Notes: generated by a model not told the origin, from the sequence alone. A stretch of DNA of 64,000 nucleotides from Phlebiopsis flavidoalba (GCA_035772785.1 JAOCPU010000002.1:186001-250000), one strand, 5' to 3'; counted from the stretch's first letter, positions 1-13,250 are shown. A program made the numbers and translations.

Positions 1-3000
1 CCTAGAGAAGGAGAATGATACGTCAGTACCCCCCATTGACGGTAAGTAGAGGCACACGTTGGAAGGACTGTGGCACAGCCCTGAACCGTACTGAGGAAGT
101 AAACAGGCAAACTTCGTGCGCAAGTTAAAGGTTGAGCCATCGCGCGATAGTAGCCTATTCGTGTTCACGGCTTGCGAAAAATAGCAGACAATGTGTTCCC
201 CGCCTTACTCGCACAGCCGTAAGCAACCCAAAAAAGCAGATCGCCCACCGTGGTAGAGCTTGCGCTTTCTCTGAGTGTGACCAAGCGGTATCACTTTGAG
301 GAATGGGAACCGCCAGACGTTAACAGGACAAAGTTCCCCCGCGTTAGGAGATGTCCCCCCACAGGACATACCGGTGGTTCATCCACCGTACTCTGCGCCA
401 TGAGGTGACGGTCGTCGTCTCTCAGCGATTCATACGCCCTTAGGGTTAGAGGACAGGCAGTCGAAAGACAACGCCAAGGTTCAGACCCGGGGCAGCTAAG
501 CAAGGACGTTCTCCCGAAACGGACGAGTACACCCTCGCCTGTCGCAACCGACCAAAAAGGGGCACCCCAGGGTCCCTCACACCCTCCCAGCTCTAAAGTC
601 CTAGTCTGATGCACCCGCGTCAACAAACCACCGCAAACTCACCAGCGTGTGACTCCTGTTGCGGCGCGTAGCTCCGCAGGCGCGTCCGGCTCGTTGAGAC
701 ACGGGCCGCTTGATCGCCTGCTCAGCGACGTCCAGTGTGGGCGCTGGGAGCCAGCGTCGCGGTGGCTGGCGGCAGGGGGCAGGCACTGCGGCGGCTCTAA
801 TCCGGCCACGATGTGCGCCCCGTTAGAGCCCTGAGCGTGCTGCGGGGCGCCGCTGCCTCTATTCCTCGGCGCCTTATGTGTAAATGGTATGTGCTGTGTA
901 GTGCAAGGCGGGTAGGAGGGGGGCCGGCTTTTTGAGTGTGCGAACGGGCTGACGGCGACCAGACGGAAGCTTAATCCTTCCTCACATGAAAGCAGCATCC
1001 TGCCCCTGGGGCGCCCGCGGACCGGGGCACCCCCGCTGTGCGGCCACAGGGACGGGGGGTTTAATTGCATCAGATGTGATGTCATTGGAGCCGATGCTTA
1101 ATGGCCCCGTAAGCTCGGACACTAGAGTAGCGATAGGGCGTCATTATCGACTGCCGTTTTGCTTTACCACACGCAATACCACCGTGCCCATGCGCGATTG
1201 CCTTGTTCCTGTGCGCGCGAGTCATGCAGCCCGCCTTCGCTCAGTCGACACATCTCCAACCCCACATAAGAACCCATGACCTCCCGCGGAATTGACCCTC
1301 AGAACCGCACCCAAGGACGCCGCGAGCTGTGTGTCGATCTGATTCTACCCAGGGAAACCCTAAGCTATCACCAGGCGTATATTCGCCTGTGGCGTCAATT
1401 CGTGCGGTCTAGCGCCCTCACTATGCCACGACCGTTTTAATAGCACAGAGTTTCTGGGACGGTTCTGAGGCTGATCGGCCTACCGCCGCGCGGCACAAGC
1501 CGCGACGGGCACCACGGTGCGCACGCCGCCCATTTCCCATTTCTCGCGCTCACGGACGCGGGTCGCGCACCCCAGGCTCGGGACGTCAGCTCGAACGCAG
1601 AGACTTCGAAGAGCGCGTGCGGGCCCGCGGGACGGGAGGAGCGTTATACTCTTTCCGCGCTGCTCTATCGGGGACAAGGTACGATCTCGCATCTGAAACT
1701 ACATTCCTATCCCGTGGCGCGCGCGTTTGTATGTCATAGCATCTGAGACAAGGTACGCGACATACGCAAAGTCCGGCGCAACGCTGTGCACTCTGCATGT
1801 CCTTCTCGCGCCGTATGTATTGGGCCCCGCACGTGGCGTGTCTGCCGACGGTATTGTCAAGCATTTCACAGCCAATTCACGAATTTTCAGCTTGCAAAGC
1901 TTATGTGCCTCAGAGCTCCCACGGGATGGCTGTGTTCCAACGCATCACGCATCACACCCCCGACATGAGTGTTCCTTGCACGCCAGAGGAAACGATAGAC
2001 TTCCCCAGGCTGGGCTCGACAATACACCGTAAATCCACGCAGAGACAGAGTACATGACAGCGCTGTCAGGATCCGCAAATCCCGCGCGTCTCCATGCGCC
2101 CTATGCGCCGCCACATGTACCTGTCCGCATCCCCTGCGCTCCAGCTCTGCGGGCTTCGAGACTCAAAGACACGGACTGGAAGCCTGCATGCCATCGGGCC
2201 AATCACCTGCTGCCCTTTTCTCCCATTTCCCACCATGACCACCCCCTGATCGCCCTGGCCCGCCGCGTCGCACAGAAGTCTATGCCACACCGCCGCACGA
2301 CCCTCGCACGACACGGCGCACGGGGGCGGACGTGCCGCTTTGGGACGGCTCGGCGCGAGCTACCGTGCGATCGGGACGGCGGGTCCTGGGCGGGCGTCCG
2401 TCCGGATGCGGACGGTCTTGGCGGGCGCACACCGATCGCTTTGCGCCACCGCAGGCCAACGCTCGGGACCCGCCACGCCAAATACACACGCGTGAAAAAC
2501 TCACGCGCGCCGCAATCGAGTGCGCCCCAAAATAATAATAAAACGCTCAATCGAATCGCGTCTCCTCGATCATGTGCGCAATGGGGGCCCGTGATTGTGC
2601 TGGGTCTGCCGTTTTTTTGCGGCTGCGCCTTGGCGGACGGATATGTTGGTTTTTTTTTTTCTTCTGCTGCTGCAAAGAAGGAGGGGAGATAACGTTGCCC
2701 AGGGCTCCGCCGTCCGGCGATATGTCGACCGTGTGCACGAGCCGTTTCGTCCTCCCATCAGTGTCTACTATAGGCTCTAGCGCCCCCGTCGTCCCAGGAA
2801 CGCGACGTTTGGGCCTCCTGCTGTGGGCGCGGTGTGGGTGCGGAGCCCGCAGAACCTTGTCCCCTACGCAGCGAGCCGGTGTTTACTGAAAAGCGACGAC
2901 CGGAAACGCGGCAGAAGAAGGCGCGTTCAGGGGCAGTCAATTTGCGCGGTCGTGGGACTCGCAAATGGGACAAAGAAGGCCGGCGTCGCCAGATACCGAC

Positions 3001-3111
3001 GATCAATCTCAGTCCACGGGAGGACTTCCACGGCGGAGGAAAAACGGATAGTCGCCCGTGGGGGGCACCAACCCCGCGCTATCAGGCCCCTCACGCACGA
3101 TAACGCGCGAG
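1..3111. other. No recognisable gene; upstream region of permease 1
   Basis: GC-rich DNA with only short ORFs on both strands, none with a recognisable motif or credible splice pattern. The longest forward frame (2054-2692) and reverse frame (639-1085) are arginine, proline and alanine rich, as expected of random frames in GC-rich DNA. The last few hundred bases are presumably the permease 1 promoter and leader. Confidence 0.5.
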
Positions 3112-3117
3112 TATAAA
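3112..3117 (+). promoter_or_regulatory. TATA box of permease 1
   Basis: A TATAAA hexamer lies 60 bases before the ATG at 3177, in otherwise GC-rich sequence. The start context is gccgccATGt, a strong eukaryotic initiation context. Spacing suits a short pyrimidine-rich leader. Called from position and sequence only. Confidence 0.5.
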
Positions 3118-3176
3118 GTCCTCCGCACCGCGCACCGGCGCAGGGTGCACCCTCCCCCTCCCTGCGCGCCGCCGCC

Positions 3177-5403
3177 ATGTCGAACAAAGACGGGAAGAGC
3201 CTCTCGAACGAGAAGATCCACGACGTCGTCGACGTCACGGACTCCGAGGCCAACTATGAGTACCCCGCGCCCGACGCGCCGCTCAAGCGCACCATGAAGA
3301 ACCGGCACATTGCCATGATCAGGTGCGCGCTGCTCGCCCCCCATACCTCACCATTGCTCAACACCCGCGCAGTATCGGCGGTGTGATTGGCACGGGTCTC
3401 TTCCTGGGCACGGCGACGGCCCTCGCGAACGGTGGCCCCGTCGGCCTACTCCTGGGCTACTCGGCCATCGGCTCCATCTGCTACGCTGTGTGAGTGCCGC
3501 CCCACGCGCGATCAGCAGCTGAGCTGATCCCCCACGGGGCCCGCAGCATGGTCTCGCTCGGCGAGATGATCTCCTACCTGCCCATCCCCGGCGGGCACAT
3601 CACCATGGCGGACCGCTTCGTCGACTCGGGCGTCCCCCGGGGTCCTTTACCCTCGGCTGGAACTACTGTGCGCCTTTTCCTCTTTGGATGCAGTGTGTGC
3701 GGCTGACGCATGCAAAGGGTACAACTGCGACGATCATTCTGCCCGCGGAGCTTAGCGCTGGAGCTGTCCTAATCGGCTTTTGGTGCGTCACTCGCGCGCC
3801 GCGCTAGCGCGACTCCGTGCTGATAGGCCCGCAGGACCCAGAGCGGTGAACGACGCCGCGTGGATCACCGTGTTCCTGGTCGTCGTCATCGCGATCGATC
3901 AATCCATGGTCGGCGCAGGTACGCCCCGCACTCCTCCCCCCGCTATCCTCACCACTAAACGCGCGTCTGCAGGCCGCGTACGGCGAGGCCGAGTTCATCT
4001 TCGCGTCCATCAAGGTCATCACCACGATCACGGGCCTCATCATCCTCGGCATCGTGCTCGACCTCGGCGGCGGGCCCGACCACGACCGCCTCGGCTTCCG
4101 CTACTGGGAAGCACCCGGGCCCGTTCAACCAGTTCAACGACATTGCCGGCCCGCAAGGGCCGCTTCCTCGGCTGGTGGGCCGTCATGACCCAGGCCGCGG
4201 TTCTCGTTCATCGGCACGGAGATTGTCGCCATCGCGGCGGGCGAGGTGCGCAATCCGCGGCGGACGGAATATCCCCAAGGCGTGCGTCGCCCCCCCTCTC
4301 TCTCCCCCTTTTTCCCATACTAAACTCTGTTATTTTTCAGTATTCGGAGGGTTTACATCCGTATCCTGCTGTTCTACATCGGCGGCGTGACTATTATTGG
4401 ACTCTTGGTCCCGTACAACCACCCGGACCTGAACCTCAAGACCTCGACCGCCGCCAAGTCGCACCCTTCGTCATCGCGATCAAGACGGCGGGCACATCAA
4501 GGGGCCTGCCGTCCGTCATCAACGCCGCGCTGCTCACGTCCGCGTGGTCCGCTGCGTCGAGCGATTTGTCTGTACACGAGCTCGCGCGCGCTCTGTGCGT
4601 TCCCCCTCCCGCTCTCGATAGTGCTTGAGGTGACTGATAGCGTGTTCTAGACGTCTCCGCGGTGAACGGCAACGCACCCAAACTCTTCGCGCGCGTGAAT
4701 CGCTGGGGCCTCCCATACGTCGCCGTCGCGACCTCACTGCGCGTTCGGGGGCCTGATGGCCTACATGTGCCGTCTCCAGCGGCGCCTGGGCGCGTCTTCA
4801 ACTGCGCGGGTCCCCTCTCCCTCCCCCTCTCCCATTTTTCCCCTTATTAACATTGGATGTGCGTAGGTTCGCGAAACATGACGAGCATAGCGGGCCTCAT
4901 GAGCTGGTTCGGCATCTGCGTGAACGTACGTGCGCTTCCCCACGCGGGGATGAAGGCGCAGGGCATCGACCGCCGCACGCTGCCCTTCCGCCGCGCGCTT
5001 CCAGCCGTTCCTCGGCTGGTACGGCGTCGTGAGCACCGTCGTCATCTGCTTCGTGGGTCCCACCCCCCCTCTCTCCTCCCCCCTCCCTTCTTAACTAACA
5101 TAATGGGAAAACGTAGTTTTTAGCGGGGTGGAGCGTGTTCCTTGAAAGACTAAGTGGGCGACGGACACGTTCGCACGAACTACCATTCCCGCCTCGCGCT
5201 ATTCCCGAATCCTCCTACGTTCGGCGCGCGCAGGCTCTGGCGCCGCACGAAGTTTATCAATCCCGCAGGATATGGACTTCAAGTCCGGCCCCCTCGCGGA
5301 GGTCGAGGCGGCGAGCTACGAGGACGTCGAAAAGCCGCCGCCGCGCAATTGGATCGAGAAGGCGTGGGCGTGGTTGGTGATGCCGGTCTCTCCAAATCTA
5401 TAG
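3177..5403 (+). CDS. Amino-acid permease 1 (fungal YAT family), frameshifted
   Basis: Plasma-membrane amino-acid:proton symporter of the fungal amino-acid permease family. The N-terminus is hydrophilic, then KNRHIAMI leads into the family signature [20 protein letters not shown], the segments [18 protein letters not shown] and [77 protein letters not shown] and a hydrophilic tail ending [15 protein letters not shown]. Introns that can be placed are 3323-3372, 3490-3546 and 3668-3717, all GT..AG and 50-57 nt; more follow. One- or two-base shifts break the frame repeatedly (for example near 3630, 3730, 3890, 4120, 4200 and 5160). The full order of family segments is present, so I read this as a real gene with sequence errors, though decay is possible. 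Substrate specificity cannot be told. A close paralogue follows in tandem at 8017. Confidence 0.88.
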
Positions 5404-7953
5404 AGGCAAGTTGAATGATTGGGTGGTAGATGTAAATAAATCGATGTGTGAGTGCATTAGACGGCTGTGGTCGTTTTGTATATTGTATTATGTTGTAATA
5501 TGCCCTGCTAGCAGCGGCGCAGGATGCTGGAAACCTTGGAATGTTCCTAATGCAAAATATATGTCCTAAACATCCACCGTCCGTCCGCCTTCTCAGAGAC
5601 TATCTTGCCGTCGGGACCCCAATTGGTATCGTCGCTTTTCCCATGCTCTTCTCTTCAGTGACTTCTATTGTTTCGAGTGAGACAAGATCTTTTGCGTTCC
5701 AAATTGCGTATTCGAGGGCAGCTGTCCCCCCTCCCCCTCCCCCGGCTTTGAGGGCCTGGTATCGGTATCTCACATACACTGAAACACGAGTGTCACGATT
5801 CCTTACCATCTCACCACCGTTGACCCACCCACCTCTACACACTACACACTGCCTCATTCCCTATCCACCGTCCCGCTCCTCACAACCACCAATGCGTGTC
5901 CGCTGGACACAATACGACGAAGTACCCCCCTTTCTTCCCCCCCTCTCAGAACACTAAACACGCGAAAAGGACGCATACCGTCTAGCCCTATCTATAGGCA
6001 TGCGCCGCCACCACGGGGTGAACGACGCAGGACGAGGGGCGGGACTACTTTTTGTGATACCGCATCGCGGGCGGGCGCGACCGTGGGTGGGGGGGCGCAG
6101 GGGGCGCAGAAGAGGGTATGGTGAGATGCGGCGCACGGTTGCGTCAGTTCACATCTTCTACTTATCTATTTGGATGCTGAGATACTGCTAAGTAGGGGAG
6201 GGGCGTACGTGCTGGAGGGAGGAGAGGTACAGGGAGAGTGAAGGAGCGAGAGTGAGAGTCGAGTAAGGAGCGGAGGGCGCGAGGGGCGGGCAGGGGGGGA
6301 GGCAGGATGGGGGGAGAGAGGTGTGGAGAGCCTCCGGGGCCGGTGCGAGAGATATGCAGTGCGCGCAAGTCCGCCAGCGTGGCCGACAGGGGCGGATATG
6401 TTGCGTATGGTTTGTTGCTGAAGTTTTTCGGCCGTGCCACGACCCGCAGGATGGTTGGGGTGCACCCCTGTGGAAAGCCGGACTCGGCGGTCGTGCAAGA
6501 GGAATACGGGCCTTTCGTCACCATTGGGGAGCTACGCAGCGGAGGTCATGCGGAACTCTCGCCCTCCTGCGTCGTGAAGGCGCTGTCTCGTCGCTCTGCG
6601 CGCCTATTTCAACCTCCTTCTACCATGTATATGCAAAATTTTCATACGTTTCCCTCTTTGTGTCGGAGTCTTGTCTCTCTCTACCTACAAAACCGCGCGC
6701 CTTGTAGAAGTAGACATGTTATTCTCTGCCACACAATTTAACGCTATATCTGCACGTAGTCTAGCTGGTCGCCAACCCAATGTGAAGAATTCATCTCTTA
6801 CTCATTGATGCTGCGTGCTGTTGATGACTTCGTCATGAGGCATCTGACCTGTTGCAGCAACATCGTCTACTTGCTACTTTGGTGACTAGCTTTGAGCAAG
6901 GTTTCCGACCTCCAAGCGGTGTTACCCCAATAAATCGTGCGACTAGCATCAAAGGTCCGGAACGGAGCGAAGTCGTCTGACGGATGTGGCGCACCGAAAT
7001 TGCACAAAATGGAACCTAGTGGGCGGGGATGATGGCTCACGTCTGCCACGTCGGCCGGGACGACACACTCTTTGCGTCCGCTCCGCCGCGCTCTATCTTG
7101 CTCTTTCACCTTCTCCTTTACGACATCTCGTCTATTCTCAGTCTCGCCGTCGTCATGCGGGTGCGCTCGTCACTCTGGGCTGTGTAACCTCGTGCCCTCG
7201 TTCGTCGTCTTCTGGGGGCTAGCGATTCGCAAGGATCACAAGCTTGGCTTGCCCGTAAGTTGCCACAGCGAACAATGATTTTATCATGTCGTCGGCTATT
7301 GACTCTTTCCTGGCGCTGGGGGCCTTAGCTGAAGCTTATCCGGCCGCACATCGCGAATGCCACGTTCCTCGAGCCGCTAGGCCGACGTCGCTTTGTGGAT
7401 GGACGGGCACTAGCCACCAAATCGCAGCGATCCGGAACGACTCACCGCCTTCGGTCGCGGAATGCGCATTCTGTGCCCGGGCGATGCCCATTAATCGATT
7501 TCCATAGTTGATGATAAGTGTATCTTTTCGCTCCAAAGGAAGCCTTCTCCCGTGCTGTACGGATGCAAGTGCCATACCAATCTCCCGTGTACAACTCTCT
7601 TCCAGGCCTTCACCCCAGAGAATGCGTGCCTGGGGAGACACGCCCCAGCACTCGCGGCGCCATACCGCATCCGGACGATAAAGGTACTCACCTGTCACGC
7701 CGCCCGCTTCTTTTTCTCACCTCTCGTGCCAGATATGATGGAACCTACACCGCCCGCCACCCGCGCGCGGCGCGGCAGAGCCTAAAGGACATACTATGCG
7801 GTCCCGTAACGTGCAGGATATGCGGATATTGCGCGACAGGCACCCGGGCTCTACAAATACAGGACTATATGCGCGCAGAAGCGACGGAAAACGAATAGAA
7901 GGTACCTTTTCGCCTGCTATCGAGCGTGCTATCGAGATAAGGAGCGCAGAGCG
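5404..7953. other. Inter-permease region, no assignable gene
   Basis: About 2.5 kb between the tandem permeases. It holds several frames of 60-145 codons on both strands (5541-5957 and 6307-6741 on +, 6162-6524 and 7336-7698 on -), none recognised. The reverse frame around 6524-6330 is less biased in composition than its neighbours and could be a remnant of a gene. The 3' end of permease 1 and the promoter of permease 2 must lie here. Confidence 0.4.
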
Positions 7954-7960
7954 TATTTAA
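7954..7960 (+). promoter_or_regulatory. TATA-like box of permease 2
   Basis: TATTTAA lies 57 bases before the ATG at 8017 (context ccaccATGg). This closely mirrors the TATA-to-start distance of permease 1, so the core promoter seems to have been copied with the gene. Confidence 0.45.
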
Positions 7961-8016
7961 CGTTCTGTGCACCCACAGAGGCGCACTAATCTCTTTGTGC
8001 CCCGCACACGACCACC

Positions 8017-10337
8017 ATGGCGTCCGAGGACTCGAAGCGGAGCTCGACCGAGAAGGTCCACGAGAGCGGGGGGGGGGGGTCGTTCGGCGCGGAGGACCTC
8101 GAGAACTACGAGGCGCGCTCCCCGGCGAGCGCACGCTCCGAAGGGACGATGAAGAACAGGCATATCGCCATGATCAGGTCCGGAAGTCGTGCATCCATCT
8201 CCATCCGACCATTCTTCTGACATTCCCTTACCTAGCATCGCCGGCGTCATATGGCAACCGGTCTCTTTCTTGGAACCGCAACTGCGCTCGCGAACTTGGC
8301 GGGCCCATCGGTCTTCTGCTGGGATACTCGATCGTGGGCTCGATATGCTATGCCGTGTACGCTGCATTTTCCATCGCAGAAATGTGTCGTCCGTTCCTCA
8401 CGTTCGCATTCGGCATAGAATGGTCTCGGTTGGGAGAAATGGTCTCGTATCTCCCCGTGCCAGGCGGACATATCACTGATGGCGGAGCGGTTTGTGGATT
8501 CGTCCTGGTGACGCTCGCGCTAGTGGGATGGAACTACTGTGGGTCCACGTATCTTACGTGACCGGCGAGCGCGCGGGGCTGACTTTGTCGCTGCGCAGGG
8601 TACGATTCCTGGACAATTCTGCTCCCTGCCGAACTGAGCGCGGGCGATGTCCTAATGGGCTTCTGGTGCGCCACAGCTCGACAGTCGAAGGGCGCTGCTC
8701 ATCACACGCGATTTTCCAGGAATCAGAGCGTCAACGATGCCGTCTGGATCACCGTGTTTCTTGGCCGTCGTCATCACCATAAAACCTCTTCGGCGCCGGT
8801 ACGTGCTCTCCTCTCATCTACCCCACCCGGTACTAGTAACGACAACACCGTACAGCCGCATACGGCGAAGCCGAATTCATCGTTCGCCTCCATCAAAATC
8901 ATCCACCATCACAGGCAGCTCATCGTCCTCGGCATCGTGCTCGACCTCGGCGGCGGGCCCAGCCACGACCGCCTCGGCTTCCGCTACTGGAAACATCCCG
9001 GGCCCGTTCAAACCAGTTCGCGGGGATCGCGGGCCCCAAGGCGGCTTCCTCGCGTGGTGGGCCGTCATGTCCCAGGCGGCGTTCTCGTTCGTCGGCACCT
9101 CATGAGGCCGTCGCGATCGCCGGCGCGGAGGGGCGCGCAACCCGCGCTTTGCGCAACATCCCCAAAGGCGTGGAGCGCCACCCCCCACCGCACTCACAAC
9201 TTACGTCTGACGCGAGCGCAGCATCCGGAGAGTGTACGTGCGCATCCTGCTGTTCTACATCGGCGGCGTTGGCGCACGTCCCGTCACCGTGACCGTCATC
9301 GCGCTGCTCGTCCCGCACACGCACCCCGATCTCAACCTCAAGGACGTGACCGCCCTGCCAAGTCGCCGTTCGTCATCGCGATCAAGGCCGCGGGGATTAA
9401 AGGCCTGCCGTCCGTCATGCAACGCCGCGCATGCTGCTCACCTCTGCGTGGTCCGCCGCGTCGAGCGATCTGTACAGCAGCTCGCGTGCGCTCTGTGCGT
9501 GTCTCCTCTGTCTGCGTATATGCGCGTGCTGATAGAGCGTTAGATGGGCTGGCGCTGAATGGCAACGCGCCGCAGGTGTTCAGGCGGATGTTGCAACAGT
9601 CGTTGGGGCCTGCCGTTACGTCGCGGTCCTGACGAACTGCGCGCTCGGGCTGCTCGCGTACATGGCCGTCTCCAGCGGCGCGGGGCGCGTCTTCGGGGTG
9701 GTACGCCCCTCCCTCCCCCCTTTCCCTCCCCCTCTAACCACTTAAAACGACAAATAGGTTCGTGAACATGACCCCCGTAGCAGGCATGCTCAGCTGGTTC
9801 GGCATCAGCGTGACCTACGTCCGGTTCCACACACGCGGGGCTCAAGGCGCAGGGGTTCGGACCGCGCCCAAACTCCCCTACGACCTCAATTCGGGCGACT
9901 GCAGCCGTACCTGGGCTGGTACGGCGTGCGAACGTCTGCCACGCTCGGTCGTCTGCCTCGTACGCCCCCTCCTCCTCCCCTCCCCCTCACCCCTTTTCCT
10001 TAACTAACCTAACCAACCGTAGTTTAGCGGGTGGAGCGTGTTCCTGGAGGGCCAGTGGGCAGTCGACACGTTCGTGACGAAACTACCTCCCGCTCGGGCT
10101 GTTCCCGGTTTGTGTACCTCGGCGCAGCGGTTTTGGAGGCGCACGAGGTTTTGTGCGGCCGTTCCCTGGATATGGATTTTAAGACGGGCCTGGAGGATGG
10201 TGGAGGCGGCGGCGAGTTATGAGGAGGCGCCGCCGAGGAATTGGGTCGAGCGCGTGTGGGCTTGGTTGGTGAGTTGGTTGGTTGTGTGCTGGTTAATGGG
10301 TGGCTGATGGACGAGTTTGCTTCAGGTGCAGATGTGA
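8017..10337 (+). CDS. Amino-acid permease 2, tandem paralogue of permease 1
   Basis: Same family and segment order as permease 1: KNRHIAMI, then an [14 protein letters not shown] core, [130 protein letters not shown] and NWVERVWAWLV. Introns map to the same sites as in permease 1: 8178-8235, 8357-8418, 8539-8598, 8666-8719, 8799-8855. A last intron (10269-10325) is inferred from GTGAGT and TTCAG; it would end the protein LVQM at a TGA at 10335-10337. Without it the frame stops at 10307. Residues differ at many conservative positions, so this is a true duplicate and not an assembly echo. Frame shifts are as frequent as in permease 1. Probably an integral plasma-membrane amino-acid importer. 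Confidence 0.87.
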
Positions 10338-10655
10338 GGGCTGCTTTTGAAGCTCTAATATTTAATCTTTGTTCGCCTTGTATTATTATCTCTTTTTTGC
10401 TTTGCTGAGATAAATTCGGCATTAAAGCCTGTTTGGCGATGCATGCGCGCTCTAAACCATCCTGAATCATTGTAGTGAGCTAGCCGCCGCCGAACACGGT
10501 AGCGTGGAAATTCTACTGTATGCGAATGCTTGATAATGACGCGGAGCTTGTTTCACAGCGTGTATTTCCAGACAGCTAAAATCCCGAGTATATACTCCAA
10601 AAAATTGAAAAAACCCATCAACCCAAAGATCAAAGCACCACCCAACGCTCTCCGT
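10338..10655. other. Convergent 3' region
   Basis: About 320 bases between the stop of permease 2 and the stop of the convergent MFS transporter. AT-richer than the flanks, with T-rich tracts near 10372-10402 that could serve polyadenylation of the forward gene and A-rich tracts near 10590-10615 for the reverse one. No gene seen. Confidence 0.5.
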
Positions 10656-12673
10656 CTACAGAGAGTACCTAAACGTCGCCGATCCTCCCAGTCGGTCAAA
10701 TCCCTATCAACATGCATCACCCCGTCCAGAACGCTCGTCTGGCTCCCGTGGTGCGGGGGCTGCCCGCGCCGTCCTGCGCGAGCTTCTCGCACGACGGTCC
10801 GCGCCGCACAGGCGAGGACGACGCCGAGCGCGGTCCTTGTCGCTGGCCGCGCGTTCTCGAGGGTCCACAGGAGGCGGAGGACGAGCGAGGCGAGGATGGT
10901 GAGCACCATCACGATGACGATCGCGATCCACGTCGTGCGGTATTTCTGTGGTGCTTGCTTCGCGTTGACCTGGCGGGGGGATCAAAGTCAGAGGTGAAGA
11001 ACCCGATGGGTTGTGCGGCTGTGGCTCACCAGGTAGGGCCCGATGATGTTCCCGACGTTGTACCCGATGAACACCGCGCCGGTCGCACACGCCTTTTTGG
11101 TGCCCCCGGCGACTATTCGACGACGCGAGCGCGAGGAGGAGGACGTAGGGCGCGCCGAAGATGGGGAGCAGGTAGTACCCGAATAGTGCGAGGCCGCGCT
11201 CGTGCCATGAGCCGCGCCAGAGGATGATTGCGCCGACCATTACTGGGAGGCAGGTGAGAGGGATGAGAATTGTGCGGATGTTCTTGTAACGACCCTGGAC
11301 GCAGATAAGTTGTGAGCCGTTGTCGGGGAAAAGACGCCGTAGGTGGTAGACTTACGGCGAGGTATCCGGCTACGTAGATAGAAACACAAGTAGTAGCGCC
11401 ACCAGGGGTTTGTAAGAGAATAGCTCTCAAACTCGAATAACCGAAAGACTGGCAGCATACATTAAGCAAAACACGCGATAGAATTGTAAGATATCTCACT
11501 TTGATAATGAGAGATCCAAAAGCCGTGACTCCACCGTTGCAAACATAAATTGAAGCACCCATGGCACCCATGATCCAGACTTTGGTATCTCGCAGCGCTT
11601 CAAGGACCTGTGTCTTCTTGGTTGTGCGGACGTCAGCACCAGCAAGGTTCCTTTCATCCGGCGGACCAGAATAGCGCGCTCGGCTTCGTCTGAACCAACG
11701 ATGTGACGTCGCAGTGGGGGAGTCAGGGAGGACCGCGAGGACCACGAGGGACCAGACAATGGTGATGCTTCCGGCGACCAGGTACCTGTGTTCAATTCGT
11801 CAGCGTCCGCTGACATGGCCTAAGCGAGCCGCGAGCTTACATGTACTTCCACGGCGAGAGGGATCCATGCGCATGTCCAATAGCATAGTGATGACACCAC
11901 TGAAGATCGTGAATAGCCCAGCCCGCGGAATACCAGATGCCGAGGCGGAGCGGAAGCTCGGACTTGGTGTACCACATCGAACTGACTATATGCAGACTTG
12001 AGCTCATTTTATCGGGTGTTTATGCGCGGAATGCTTACTCAAGACAAAGCCGGGGCTGACGGCGCTCTCGACCAGGCCCAAGAAGAATCGCTGCGCGACG
12101 CGCGGCTCCGGGGAAACTTGAGACTGTGACGGTGAGGATGACGATGACTCCCCAAATCTAAGGGAGGAGATTTTGAGCGTGATGAGTGATAGAAATTGAG
12201 GTTGACGCACAAAGATGAGTAGGCTCAGCGCTTTTGCCACGGGGAACCGCTGGAGGAGCAGGCGCGATAGGAAGGACCCCTTTTTTTACGATGTACCCCC
12301 AATAAAACGCGGCAGGGTACTAAGACATCTTGGTGAGAGAGAATTATTTCAAGCTACAAGTGGAACTTACGCAGTCGAGTATCTCTGTGTAGACACAAGA
12401 GTCGTTCCCGGAACCGGCCGTGGTAAGATGCAGATCCGCGAGCATCCCAAAGACCGCAGCACGGAGCTGAATACGAATTTATCATACTTCAAATTATTGA
12501 GACAATCAGTGTGAAGAAAAGGGAATCTACATTCATGCCACGTACGAATTGTAAACCATAAGAGAATGTCGAGCGGATCACAGGCATCTGCAACAAGAGC
12601 AAAAAATCGACCTTCCCAGAGACGGACATCTGCGCTCCGCCTTCGCGTCCCAATCCTCCGAAGTGTCCGTCAT
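10656..12673 (-). CDS. Dal5/allantoate-type MFS transporter, frameshifted
   Basis: Major facilitator of the anion:cation symporter family, which in fungi includes allantoate, nicotinate, vitamin and small carboxylate importers of the plasma membrane. Start at 12673 gives MTDTSEDWDAKAERR, then after a shift GKVDFLLL..PVI and YGLQFV (TM1), FYWGYIV, LLLQRFPVAKALSLLIF, RFFLGLVESAVSPGFVL (the conserved TM4-5 motif), EERA-like and MKGT, then EALRDTKVWIMGAMGASIYV, TPGGATTCVSIYVAGYLA, VMVGAIILWRGSWHERGLAL, FGYYLLPIFGAPYVLLLALA, and IAIVIVMVLTILASLVLRLL. The tail has the family's DLTDWED signature; one base of shift puts it in frame with TFRYSL and a stop at 10658-10656. At least six frame changes and several introns interrupt it. 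It sits tail to tail with the permeases, consistent with a nitrogen or small-organic-acid uptake cluster; the exact substrate is not known. Confidence 0.85.
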
Positions 12674-13048
12674 TTTTGCTTGAGAGGGTCGGGGGTGAAC
12701 ATGTGAGTCGACGACATGAGTGTCGTGTGGGCACGTCTGCCACGGACATCTCTGTCGCGACGGGCAGAAGGTGCTGGTCCAGGACCAAGCCAATTGATTC
12801 CGCCTTTATGGTGCGTGCCTGGGGGATAAAAGGAAGACCGTCTTGCTGACTAAGCAAAAAATCCACGTGCTTTGCGGTCGTCCTTGGCAATCCTCGACAG
12901 TCCTCGCATCGACGCTAGCCACTGCTGGCATGCAGACAAATACTACAATAAATATTCGCATGGGAATTCCATGGTATTTTGGCAGCTTCTGTATCTTTGT
13001 ATCTCTCTGCAGTTCCAGCCTGATCGGAAATTTCCCAACGTTCTTCAG

Positions 13049-13090
13049 CACCTGCTAAAACGGACGAGCATCGGCGAATGCCGACGGCGG
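13049..13090 (+). repeat. Dispersed leader module, copy 1
   Basis: About 40 bases containing CGGACGAGCATCGGC, nearly identical to the core at 17092 and recognisably like 19457. The other two copies lie about 100-120 bases before an ATG of a gene; this copy has no gene start after it, so it may mark a lost or truncated member. Confidence 0.6.
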
Positions 13091-13125
13091 CTGTTCGACG
13101 CGCTCTGCACTCGAGAGAAGCGTAC

Positions 13126-13250
13126 TACAGTCCTTTTCAAAAGAATTGGCAGTCGGCGATTGCGTTCCATTTATTTGTCCCGTACAAAATATTCCCTTTG
13201 AAGGTAATCGTAACGGTCACATCAGTCACCGCGCGCGGAAGAGTGACACC
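13126..13250 (+). repeat. Inverted repeat pair, left member
   Basis: Contains TCCTTTTCAAAAGAATT, then TCGGCGATTGCG and CCATTTATTT, followed by GTAATCGT and CACATCAGTCAC. The same words in the same order occur on the opposite strand at 13541-13668. Overall I estimate about 80% match with small indels. Spacer is about 290 bases. Confidence 0.7.
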
